Below, piece by piece: positions 16,977 through 24,523 of a stretch of 64,000 bases of DNA. Source of the DNA: Bacillota bacterium (GTDB lineage Bacteria > Bacillota > Clostridia > Christensenellales > SZUA-584); assembly GCA_023406895.1 (NCBI GenBank), contig JAEXTV010000021.1, forward strand, positions 186,001 through 250,000, read 5' to 3'. Numbering within the stretch: the stretch's first letter is position 1; every line of letters begins with the position of its first letter. Under the pieces are notes generated by a model. That model searched no databases and was not told the DNA's origin. It worked only from the letters and a program-made list of their open reading frames with translations. The translations under genes and the position numbers were made by a program.

Positions 16977-18089
16977 TCAGTAATTGAGATTAAGAAGCAC
17001 GAAATTGATATTGTCACCGCTCCATCCCATGTCCCATGGGACGCGGTTTCGGTCAAGGTTATGACAGCTGACAAGCGGATAGCCCTTGGTGTCAGCCCCG
17101 GTGACCACGGAGACATGCGTGACTTTTCCTTTCTTGACATAAGCCACAATGTCGCCGGGCCGAAGGCTGTAAGCATATTGGTATATTTCTTTGTAGCTGC
17201 CTTTTGCAAGCACCGATGCGCGGCCGCTGTAAACAAGAAAATTTTTAAGAGCCTGCGCATTCACCCACGCTCGGCTTCCTTTGCCGCCTGTATAGTTCCA
17301 TGTTCCGTTCTTTTGAAATCCGCCCGCAAGCAGCACCTGCGACGCAAAGTTTGCACAGTCTCCGCCCAGCGCGTTGTAATTGGAATATTCGCTGTTGTAC
17401 GCGTAGTTATTGCTCCCATCCGAAGCCGAGCCGCAGTATGTATCGGCATATTGAACTGCGGCAAGGCGCTGTTCGCTGATACCAGATATATCGATGGGCG
17501 CATGCCCGGTTATATATGCCGTCATCTCGTCTGTGACACTGTTCATATTGATTGAATCGAGCAGGGGGTCATCATACCATTCGCGGCTGACGACCCATTC
17601 GTTTTTATCTTCGGAAGGAATCAGATCAATGGAATGGTGTGCGCCCAGACGGAATTTGTTTTCGGTTTCGGGGCTGTCCAGATAAGAATATGTGTATTCA
17701 CTTGATGTCAGAATATAAAAAGAATAACCTCTTCCGACCTGTTTAACACTTTTTATAATGAAATCACTGGAGATATCCGTGAATGAAACCCCTTGTTTTA
17801 TCGCCCAATCGCTTAAATAATCCGATCTCTGCAGCTCAAATTCATACGCCCACCTTCCGTTCTTTTCTTCGGTGAGAAACAGCGATTTGAGCGTATCATA
17901 ATCTTTGTTTAAAATGCACTGATTGCGCAGCCCGAATAAATCGTCGATGATGCCTTCCCAATCTTTGTCTTCGGAACTGAAAATCGGTTGGATATTTTTT
18001 TGAAACGGTATGATGAAAACAAAACCGGCGATGATTAAGAAGGCCAGTGATAAGACCAGTACGGTCATATTAAGTTTGTTATGGCGCAT
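16977..18089 (-). CDS. Membrane-anchored putative amidase (amidase_6 domain)
   Basis: A 370-residue protein. The ATG at 18089 follows AAAAGGAG with 7-base spacing; an upstream in-frame TTG overlaps that site. It has one N-terminal membrane helix (about residues 8-27), a poorly conserved middle part and a C-terminal domain from about residue 215. That domain contains YADTYCG, YNALGGDCANFASQVLLAGG and THVSVVTG. The GGDCANFASQ cysteine and the later THVSVV histidine match the amidase_6 (NlpC/CHAP-like) pattern. This suggests an extracytoplasmic cell wall hydrolase, possibly related to sporulation. Confidence 0.8.
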   Translation of the reverse strand: MRHNKLNMTVLVLSLAFLIIAGFVFIIPFQKNIQPIFSSEDKDWEGIIDDLFGLRNQCILNKDYDTLKSLFLTEEKNGRWAYEFELQRSDYLSDWAIKQGVSFTDISSDFIIKSVKQVGRGYSFYILTSSEYTYSYLDSPETENKFRLGAHHSIDLIPSEDKNEWVVSREWYDDPLLDSINMNSVTDEMTAYITGHAPIDISGISEQRLAAVQYADTYCGSASDGSNNYAYNSEYSNYNALGGDCANFASQVLLAGGFQKNGTWNYTGGKGSRAWVNAQALKNFLVYSGRASVLAKGSYKEIYQYAYSLRPGDIVAYVKKGKVTHVSVVTGADTKGYPLVSCHNLDRNRVPWDMGWSGDNINFVLLNLNY

Positions 18090-18231
18090 ACGATGTCTCC
18101 TTTTTGTTCTCAAATATAAATATGTTTAGAAGGTGCCGCATAGACGTTTTCAAGCCATGAAAACGAAGCGCGCACATATTGAATGTGTTGTCAATAATAT
18201 AAAACATATAAAATGCAAAGGGGGGTATACT

Positions 18232-18567
18232 ATGCTGCCCAAAACGGAGTTGATTGCACTGGCCAATGCGCTGAAAGCCACACCGGAATATAATGATATG
18301 ATGAAGCAAAGACGGCTGATCATGCAAAATCAAAGATTAAGCAGAGTCATGATCAATTTTGAAAGAGAACACGCACGCATCATGCGTCATGATTTTCCGG
18401 AAAACCAGGTTGCCTCATATATGAAAAGCTTGTATGAAGATAACAAAGCATTTCTGGAAATCACAGAAATTAAGCTTTATATGAAAGCGGCAAGGGATTA
18501 TCAAAACGTTGTGACGCAATGTGTTGACTACTTAAACGGATTGTTTGATACACAAAAATCATTTTAA
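18232..18567 (+). CDS. YlbF/YmcA (Com_YlbF) family protein
   Basis: A 111-residue, all-helical protein. The ATG at 18232 follows AAGGGGGG with good spacing, and this start (MLPKTELIALANALKATPEYND) matches the family N-terminus. Members act as small regulatory partners in competence, sporulation and RNase Y-dependent RNA processing in Bacillus. The ALKATPEYNDMMKQRRLIMQN segment and the second helical half with LEITEIKLYMKAARDYQNVV support the call. It ends in a terminator. Confidence 0.8.
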   Translation: MLPKTELIALANALKATPEYNDMMKQRRLIMQNQRLSRVMINFEREHARIMRHDFPENQVASYMKSLYEDNKAFLEITEIKLYMKAARDYQNVVTQCVDYLNGLFDTQKSF

Positions 18568-18587
18568 AGCCGTTCATAAAGAATAAG

Positions 18588-18630
18588 AATAATGGTCACC
18601 GGATTATAATCACCAGTGGCCATTATTTTG
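18588..18630 (+). terminator. Terminator after the YlbF-family gene
   Basis: AATAATGGTCAC pairs with GTGGCCATTATT (one G-T pair), followed by TTTG. Confidence 0.65.
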
Positions 18631-18661
18631 AATTGACCGGATTAAACGATTAAAAACTTAA

Positions 18662-19096
18662 TCAAATATCCTCCATGTCGTCCATATCCATGTCGTAGTC
18701 GGCCATATCATCATAATCAGGCATGGTGTCCCAACCGCCAGGAATACCGAACCAGTCGCCCATCGCACTCTGAGAGGACGCATAGCCATCGAAGCCGCCA
18801 CCAAAGCCACCGCCAAAGCCGCAACGGCCGAATCTGTCGCAGCATCTGCCGAATCTGTCACAGCATCTGCCAAACTGATCTATAAAATAACAGCGGCCAG
18901 CCGGAAAACCGAAAAAATTAACCGGGAAGAAGAAGAATCTCGGAAAACGCTGCCTGACCGGGAACGGTCTTGGAAAGCGTCTGCCCGGGAAACCGCCACG
19001 AGGCCCACCACCCGGGAAACCGCCACGAGGCCCACCGCCGCGGCCGCGCTGCACCATCTGCTGCATGCCGCTAGATGTATTCATACCATCTGGCAT
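18662..19096 (-). CDS. Gly/Phe/Cys-rich repeat protein, probable spore coat protein
   Basis: A 144-residue low-complexity protein; no family recognised. The ATG is 8 bases after AAAGGAG. Residues 18-40 hold two tandem GPRGGFPG units. Residues 40-67 are Arg/Phe/Pro-rich. Residues 74-92 hold three DxFGRC/DRFGRCC units. A Gly/Phe segment (93-103) follows, and the tail (127-144) is an Asp/Met/Tyr acidic run. The repeats and cysteines fit a cross-linked structural protein. A sigma-K-like promoter (AC-N17-CATAGTATA) upstream points to mother-cell expression and a coat or crust role. Both the function and the promoter are inferred. Confidence 0.65.
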   Translation of the reverse strand: MPDGMNTSSGMQQMVQRGRGGGPRGGFPGGGPRGGFPGRRFPRPFPVRQRFPRFFFFPVNFFGFPAGRCYFIDQFGRCCDRFGRCCDRFGRCGFGGGFGGGFDGYASSQSAMGDWFGIPGGWDTMPDYDDMADYDMDMDDMEDI

Positions 19097-19145
19097 CAAA
19101 AAAACTCCTTTCTGCTTAACACACAAGCTAGACTGCTTGTTGATG

Positions 19146-19173
19146 TATACTATGAGTTTCGTTGTTGTTTGGT
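19146..19173 (-). promoter_or_regulatory. Sigma-K-like promoter of the repeat protein
   Basis: On the minus strand, AC (19173-19172), 17 bases, then CATAGTATA (19154-19146) match the sigma-K pattern of a -35 AC and a -10 CATAnnnTA. The predicted start is about 43 bases before the ATG. Confidence 0.5.
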
Positions 19174-19189
19174 TCTTTTAAGAGTTGGC

Positions 19190-20206
19190 TTATGATAAGG
19201 AGGCTTCCTTTTCGGCACGTTCATTCATTCTTGAAAGGCTCTCAGATGCCATATTCCATTTGCCGCATCGGTCACCCCAATTGGCGATATATTTGTCGTC
19301 GGATTTGATGCGGACCACTTCACACTGATTGGCACAGCCGCTGCATACAAAGCTTTCGGCAGCAAATGTGCGGCTCATATTTTCAAACCCTATAAAGCTT
19401 GTTTTCCGTCCTGATAACCGAATTTCATCATCAGCGAGCAGCGCCGCCCCATAGGCTCCCATCACATCATAATGCTGCGGGATAATGATTTTTTTATTCA
19501 GCGCTTTTTCAAACGCGGCAAGTATGCCGACGTTGGCCGCTACGCCGCCCTGAAAGAGTATCGGACCGCAGATCGCCTTGCCCTTCGCAAGGTTGTTCAG
19601 ATAGTTACGGACAAGCGCATCGCACAGCCCTGCGATAATATCTTCGGTGCTGTGGCCCGCCTGCTGCTTACTGATCATATCGGACTCAGCAAAAACGGCG
19701 CAGCGCCCCGCAATGCGCACGGGGGATTTTGCACGCAGCGCAAAACCGCCGAATTCTTCTATAGGTATTTCGAGTCGGGATGCCTGTCTATCGAGAAAAG
19801 AGCCCGTTCCGGCCGCGCAAACGGAATTCATTGAAAAATCACAGACGATACCGTTTTCCATCAATATAATTTTAGAATCCTGCCCGCCGATTTCCAGTAT
19901 GGTTTTAACCTCCGGGACCACATGGCACGCAGCAGCTGCGTGGGCGGTGATCTCGTTTTTCATAATATCCGCCCCGACGATGGCTCCGGCGAGTTGGCGG
20001 CCGCTGCCTGTGGTTCCCGCGCCTATAACAACAGCATCTGAGGCAATCTTGCTTTTCAGAGATGACATACCTGCAATAATCGCTTCAATCGGCCGTCCGT
20101 TTGTTCTTAAATAAAGCTTTTCAACCACCTTTCCGTCACTATCGATCAGAACAAGATTGGTACTGACGGAACCAACATCAATGCCAAGACACAGTTCGTT
20201 TTTCAT
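19190..20206 (-). CDS. Acyl-CoA dehydratase activase (BadF/HgdC ATPase family)
   Basis: A 338-residue ASKHA-fold ATPase. GIDVGSVSTNLVLID, GTTGSGRQLAG, ILEIGGQDSKII and SVCAAGTGSFLDRQ are the nucleotide-binding and cluster-binding blocks of activases such as HgdC. The cysteines in VCAAGTG and AGRCAVFAE would hold the bridging [4Fe-4S]. The C-terminus adds CSGCANQC and GDRCGKW, extra cysteines often seen in activase-related proteins. It overlaps the preceding gene by 4 bases (ATGA). The ATPase drives electrons into a dehydratase-like or double-cubane partner. Confidence 0.9.
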   Translation of the reverse strand: MKNELCLGIDVGSVSTNLVLIDSDGKVVEKLYLRTNGRPIEAIIAGMSSLKSKIASDAVVIGAGTTGSGRQLAGAIVGADIMKNEITAHAAAACHVVPEVKTILEIGGQDSKIILMENGIVCDFSMNSVCAAGTGSFLDRQASRLEIPIEEFGGFALRAKSPVRIAGRCAVFAESDMISKQQAGHSTEDIIAGLCDALVRNYLNNLAKGKAICGPILFQGGVAANVGILAAFEKALNKKIIIPQHYDVMGAYGAALLADDEIRLSGRKTSFIGFENMSRTFAAESFVCSGCANQCEVVRIKSDDKYIANWGDRCGKWNMASESLSRMNERAEKEASLS

Positions 20207-21300
20207 GCAGACTTTACTCCTTTTCTGCGCCGCATCTGCAGCATATCAATGAAAGCTTCAATGCGTGTGACATACCCTGCTTCGCCAGTCATTTCATCCA
20301 CCACCAATGTTAAAACCGGAAAATCATTATGCTTGTTAATGGCCGGCAGCACCGCCTTGACAACGATCTCGGGCATACAACCGAGCGGATAAACCTGTAT
20401 AGCGCCGTCGAAACCTCGGTTTTGGCAAAGCAGCGCATGGCCTATTGACTCTCTCGCGTGACCACCCGCATTGTACGGAAGGTATGCTTTGGCATATCTG
20501 TTTATGGTGGGGGAGTTAAATCGCAAAGGCTTTGCGGCAAGGTCCTTAAGCCACCAGCTGGGTGTTATCAGCCGACTCGTCGCCACTCCCATGTCCATCA
20601 TCCTGTCTTCAATAAAGAGATTTGCAAACGGTTCGATCATCGAATAAATCTCTCCAATGAGCGCGATTTTCAGCGGTTGCCTTCCTTCATCTGTAGGCAA
20701 CGCGTCCAATTGACGGTGGTAATCAACAAGCGTTTTGTGCATGTCGCTTGGCATGCGGCAATGATCGAGCTGTTCATGGCATTGAATCAGCAGCCTTTTG
20801 CAAAGGCCAGTTTTTTTTTCGTATGCCGCGAGCCAGTGTGCTTTCTCATCCAGACTATCCGCCAGAGAAAGAACATTGATGGCCTGTTTTAATGCCAGAA
20901 GTTTATTGGGTGCGCTCAGTGAACTGGCACCGGAGATCATGCTGATACGCCGTATCAGCTCTCTTGTGCCAACTGCGGCGGGTGCATCAATCACGATTGT
21001 GCGAATTTGAGATCCGCTTTTTTTAAGCAGCTTCATCTGCAGTTCGCAATATTCACCGAAACGGCACGGGCCGCAACTGCCTGTCATCAGTATTGTATCG
21101 GCACCTTTTTGAATGCATTCCGTATAGCTGCCCATGAATATTTTAAACGGCAAACAGATTTCTTCCGGCGATAAACAGGCACCGGTTTGCAATGTTTGTT
21201 TATTGATCTTTTCCGGCATCACATAAGGAATATGAACAGCCTCAAAGAACGCTTTGGCGGCAAGGCAGATGTTGCCCATGCGCGGGAAAGTGATGACCAC
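20203..21300 (-). CDS. 2-hydroxyacyl-CoA dehydratase D-component-like (HgdB family) protein
   Basis: A 365-residue protein. GTG start 7 bases after AAAGGAGGA. LSPEEICLPFK, TGSCGPCRFGEYCE and the later NAGGHARESIGHA and GCMPEIVVKAVLP segments match the activase-associated members of the HgdB superfamily, with cysteines for a [4Fe-4S] cluster. It lies between the activase and the DUF2229-like gene. No CoA-transferase or second dehydratase subunit is nearby, so the substrate is unknown. Confidence 0.8.
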   Translation of the reverse strand: MVITFPRMGNICLAAKAFFEAVHIPYVMPEKINKQTLQTGACLSPEEICLPFKIFMGSYTECIQKGADTILMTGSCGPCRFGEYCELQMKLLKKSGSQIRTIVIDAPAAVGTRELIRRISMISGASSLSAPNKLLALKQAINVLSLADSLDEKAHWLAAYEKKTGLCKRLLIQCHEQLDHCRMPSDMHKTLVDYHRQLDALPTDEGRQPLKIALIGEIYSMIEPFANLFIEDRMMDMGVATSRLITPSWWLKDLAAKPLRFNSPTINRYAKAYLPYNAGGHARESIGHALLCQNRGFDGAIQVYPLGCMPEIVVKAVLPAINKHNDFPVLTLVVDEMTGEAGYVTRIEAFIDMLQMRRRKGVKSA

Positions 21301-22204
21301 GCTGCATCCTCCTTTTTAGCATGTCCGTAAATGCTTCAATCCTCGTATCGAGCGCGGCTTCTCCGGTGTGCTCGTCCAGCTTTAATACCATATAGGGCAG
21401 TGTGCCAATATCGTGCTTGATCAGCTCGGTGAACACCGAATCAACACCGCACGAAAAGGTTGACAAATAAATGATTCCATCAACAGCGCCTCGCTTAAAC
21501 AGACTGACGGCCGATCCGTAATACTCCCTTGCAAAGTACCAAAACGGCGGTTTGAAGAGATTGGCTGATTCCAAAGCCCTTTCTTGGCTGCTTACGCTTT
21601 CGTATGTCACGACGCCGACGCCCAAAGCGCGCAGCTTGCCAATGATATTCATATTGACGAACGTGTCGTGAACGATATATGAGTGACCAATCAGCGCAAT
21701 TCGGTAGCTGAAGCCATCATCGCATAAGCCGTGCGATACACCCGTTTGCTTTTTGAATGCGCTCTCAAAGGCCTGGTCTGTTTCCTTTGTACTCCGTGAT
21801 ACAATGCGGCCCGCCCTAAAAGACCACTCGCGCAGACTCTTCCCTTCGAATGAGAATACCGGGGGATCGATGAGCTGAGGCAGATTTATGATGCTGCTTT
21901 TCACCGTTTCTACGAGACCGCATAACATAGGGCACAGCTTTCGCCCTTTTTCCAGACTTAAATAATGAGGCATCAACAGATAATCGCATCTGGTTTTAAG
22001 CCAGTTCACATGCCCGTGAAATACCTTGACGGGCAGACAGGCATCATCCACACAACTTTTTACACCTTCATCGAGTATCTGTTTATTGGTGTCCGGAGAC
22101 ACCACCACATTCAAACCGAGACCATAAAAAAAGCTCTCTGTAAAAATATGGTGATTGAAATACAGCAGACCTTTTGGTATCCCCACAGTACAATTGCTTA
22201 TCAT
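21242..22204 (-). CDS. DUF2229-like (CoA-enzyme activase associated) protein
   Basis: About 320 residues from the start chosen. TVGIPKGLLYF..FTESFFYGLGLNVVVSPDTNKQILDEGV is the typical N-terminus of DUF2229. C-terminal STFSCGVDSVFTEL and LDEHTGEAALDTRIEAFTDML match the dehydratase-like end. No candidate start has a good ribosome binding site. An in-frame ATG at 22282 would add 26 residues, and the start at 22204 was chosen because family similarity begins there. The 3' end overlaps the next gene by 59 bases. In many anaerobes this module is fused with the other two genes into one large protein. Confidence 0.75.
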   Translation of the reverse strand: MISNCTVGIPKGLLYFNHHIFTESFFYGLGLNVVVSPDTNKQILDEGVKSCVDDACLPVKVFHGHVNWLKTRCDYLLMPHYLSLEKGRKLCPMLCGLVETVKSSIINLPQLIDPPVFSFEGKSLREWSFRAGRIVSRSTKETDQAFESAFKKQTGVSHGLCDDGFSYRIALIGHSYIVHDTFVNMNIIGKLRALGVGVVTYESVSSQERALESANLFKPPFWYFAREYYGSAVSLFKRGAVDGIIYLSTFSCGVDSVFTELIKHDIGTLPYMVLKLDEHTGEAALDTRIEAFTDMLKRRMQRGHHFPAHGQHLPCRQSVL

Positions 22205-22643
22205 GTTTTTATCTTTTGCCGGGCATGAAAAAAATATGCGGACCATAAAAAAGAGGCACTGATTTAAAAAGTGACTATACATGCTGATTGTCAGGAATTT
22301 ATCGGTCTCATAATAGGCAAAGGTTCAAGCGGACATCAACACAACCTCATCATATGGTCGTTCATTCTGCCATGGACAGACTTAATAACCCGCATGTGAT
22401 TGGATACGGAATGCACTCGGGGATCCTGCTTTTATTGTATGATTCGCATGCAATTCATCAGCAGTCTTTATACTAGTTTGCGTATAAGCATTGTTATCGA
22501 ACTGGCTGGAATCAGATGTAATGGACAATAATTTGATTTAAAATTTGTCTCCATTGCAGCCGCAAAACTCCGTTTGTTAATAAGAAAGACGCAAGAGAAT
22601 TGCCCATTTATCGCCATTATACGTCAGGTTTCGTTTATTGGTG
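22205..22643. other. Non-coding stretch upstream of the DUF2229-like gene and gtrA-like gene
   Basis: About 440 bases without a supported gene. It must contain the minus-strand promoter of the three-gene activase unit, which was not identified. Confidence 0.4.
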
Positions 22644-22672
22644 TTTACATGCGAAAAGACATCAACTATAAT
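22644..22672 (+). promoter_or_regulatory. Sigma-A promoter TTTACA-17-TATAAT
   Basis: TTTACA at 22644-22649 and TATAAT at 22667-22672, 38 bases before the GtrA-like start. Confidence 0.7.
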
Positions 22673-22709
22673 AAATGCGATACAAAAGACAACAAATTGG
22701 GGGATTGCC

Positions 22710-23213
22710 ATGAATCATGAGCAGAATCAGCCAATCAAATTATCCAAGAAACAAAACGCCTTTCAATTCATAAAGTTCACATTGTTCTCCGCATCGGCGG
22801 GATTGATACAGATCGGCAGCTTTACGCTTCTCAACGAACTTGCCGGATTGCCATATTGGCCTTGCTACCTGTTTGCGCTGGTTTTATCGGTCATCTACAA
22901 TTTTACTATCAACAGGCGGTTTACTTTTAAATCAACAGCCAATTACCCGCTGGCTATGCTGAAGGTGTTTGCATATTACTGCGTATTTACGCCGCTGTCC
23001 ACATGGTGGGGCGACGCTTTAACGAATATCGGCTGGAACGAGTATATCGTTCTGGTGGGAACGATGGTCATCAATTTCGTCACCGAGTTTTTATTCACGC
23101 GTTTTGTGGTTTACCGCCATTCCATCAATACCAATGAACTTGGCAGAAAAGAAAACGAAAAGTATGCCCATAAGGAACAGGAGCCGCTGCCGCAAGCGGC
23201 TGAACAGAATTAA
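22710..23213 (+). CDS. GtrA-like family membrane protein
   Basis: A 167-residue protein with four membrane helices. The ATG at 22710 follows TTGGGGGAT. FIKFTLFSASAGLIQIGSFTLLNELA at the N-terminus and IYNFTINRRFTFK after helix two are hallmarks of GtrA-like proteins, which act in transfer of lipid-linked sugars across the membrane. The tail is hydrophilic and charged. The gene stands alone with its own promoter and terminator. Confidence 0.9.
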   Translation: MNHEQNQPIKLSKKQNAFQFIKFTLFSASAGLIQIGSFTLLNELAGLPYWPCYLFALVLSVIYNFTINRRFTFKSTANYPLAMLKVFAYYCVFTPLSTWWGDALTNIGWNEYIVLVGTMVINFVTEFLFTRFVVYRHSINTNELGRKENEKYAHKEQEPLPQAAEQN

Positions 23214-23248
23214 TTATTTCCTTACTGCCAACATTATTGATTGCGTAG

Positions 23249-23290
23249 AAATGAGCTGATATCACTTGGTGATACGGTTCATTTTTTATT
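23249..23290 (+). terminator. Terminator after the GtrA-like gene
   Basis: GATATCAC/GTGATAC inner stem with outer AATGA/TTCATT pairing, followed by TTTTTTATT. Confidence 0.7.
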
Positions 23291-23574
23291 GTATATGGGC
23301 AATATATTAACCACTCAGTTTATTGCAAATGTCGTGATGTGTTCCAACATAACTGATAAAGGTCAATCGAACTCACTGAGCACTGTCTGAGCACAAACGC
23401 ACAAATACAATAACCGTTTCTGTTATAAGCTATAAAAGAGCATAGCTTTGCCGAGACGGCGCATCTTCGTTATTCAATGCTGTTGCTGCATCACTGATGG
23501 TTTTCATCTTGCAAACATGATGCATTGATAGTAGAATAAGGTAAAACTACGAAAACGATTAAGTTGGTGATACA
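23291..23574. other. Upstream region of the cellulase cluster
   Basis: About 280 non-coding bases. It must carry the promoter for the GH5-GH9-GNAT unit. A CGAAAACGATTAAG run at about 23550 hints at a regulator site, but it is not clearly palindromic. Confidence 0.35.
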
Positions 23575-24492
23575 ATGAATGATAAAAGGCATGGCATCGC
23601 CTATCACGGGCATCTTCACGTTGACGGAACCCATCTTAAAAATGAAGCCGGTGAAATAGCTGTGCTGCACGGCATGAGCAGCCACGGCATGCAATGGTAT
23701 CCTCAGTTTGCGCGGACAGCTTCCATTCACACCACCAAACAGGTGGGGGCCAATGTGTTTCGCGTCGCGATGTATACCGAAGAGGGCGGTTATTATTCGA
23801 ATAATAGCGTCGTTACAAACGTCTGCAAAGCTGTTGATGAAACGCTCGCGCTCGATATGTACGCGATTATCGACTGGCACATTCTTTTCGATAACGATCC
23901 TCTGGTGCATGTTGAACAGGCCAAAGCGTTCTTCGATGACATCAGCAAAAAATACAGCGATGAACCCGGCGTGATCTACGAAATATGCAACGAACCAAAC
24001 GGGGCCGACGTGACTTGGGGCGGCAGCGTCAAACCATATGCGCAGCAGGTCATCCCGGTAATCCGAAACAACGCGCCCGATGCGCTGATACTGGTGGGAT
24101 GCCCCACTTGGAGCCAGGATGTTGATATTTGCGCCGCCGATCCTCTTGATTTTGATAACATCATGTATACGCTTCATTTTTACGCGGGAACACACGGCGA
24201 CGAACTTCGAAACAAATGCTTAAAGGCTCTTGAAATGAGCGCGCCCGTGTTTGTGAGCGAATGGGGCACCAGCGCCGCAGACGGCAGCGGCGGTGTTTTT
24301 ATTAAAGAAAGCGATATATGGCTCGATTTTCTCGCGCAGAACGATATCAGCTGGTGCAACTGGAGCCTTGGCGACAGGGATGAAACAAGCGCCGCACTGC
24401 TGCCCGGCGCACCGCTTGGAAACTGGACGGCGGAGCAGCTCTCTGAGAGCGGCCGCTATGTTTTTACCAAATTAAAAGAATCCATCTTGTAA
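23575..24492 (+). CDS. Glycoside hydrolase family 5 endoglucanase (no signal peptide)
   Basis: A 305-residue single-domain GH5 protein, close to the GH5_2 type. EICNEPNG (Glu140, acid/base) and FVSEWGTS (Glu229, nucleophile) are intact. MYAIIDWHIL, FRVAMYTEEGGYY and MYTLHFYAGTHG also fit bacterial endoglucanases. The product starts directly with the catalytic domain and has no signal peptide, unusual for a cellulase. The ribosome binding site is GTTGGTGAT. The GH9 gene follows by 31 bases. It may act on imported oligosaccharides or leave by another route. Confidence 0.92.
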   Translation: MNDKRHGIAYHGHLHVDGTHLKNEAGEIAVLHGMSSHGMQWYPQFARTASIHTTKQVGANVFRVAMYTEEGGYYSNNSVVTNVCKAVDETLALDMYAIIDWHILFDNDPLVHVEQAKAFFDDISKKYSDEPGVIYEICNEPNGADVTWGGSVKPYAQQVIPVIRNNAPDALILVGCPTWSQDVDICAADPLDFDNIMYTLHFYAGTHGDELRNKCLKALEMSAPVFVSEWGTSAADGSGGVFIKESDIWLDFLAQNDISWCNWSLGDRDETSAALLPGAPLGNWTAEQLSESGRYVFTKLKESIL

Positions 24493-24523
24493 TAAAATAA
24501 TTGAATAATGAGGAGGTACAGTT

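Noticed and set aside
22288..22476. 62-codon plus-strand ORF in the gap before the GtrA-like gene
   Set aside because: No start signal, no recognisable pattern.
23491..24195. 234-codon minus-strand ORF opposite the GH5 gene
   Set aside because: The plus strand encodes an unmistakable GH5 domain; the minus frame has no recognisable features.
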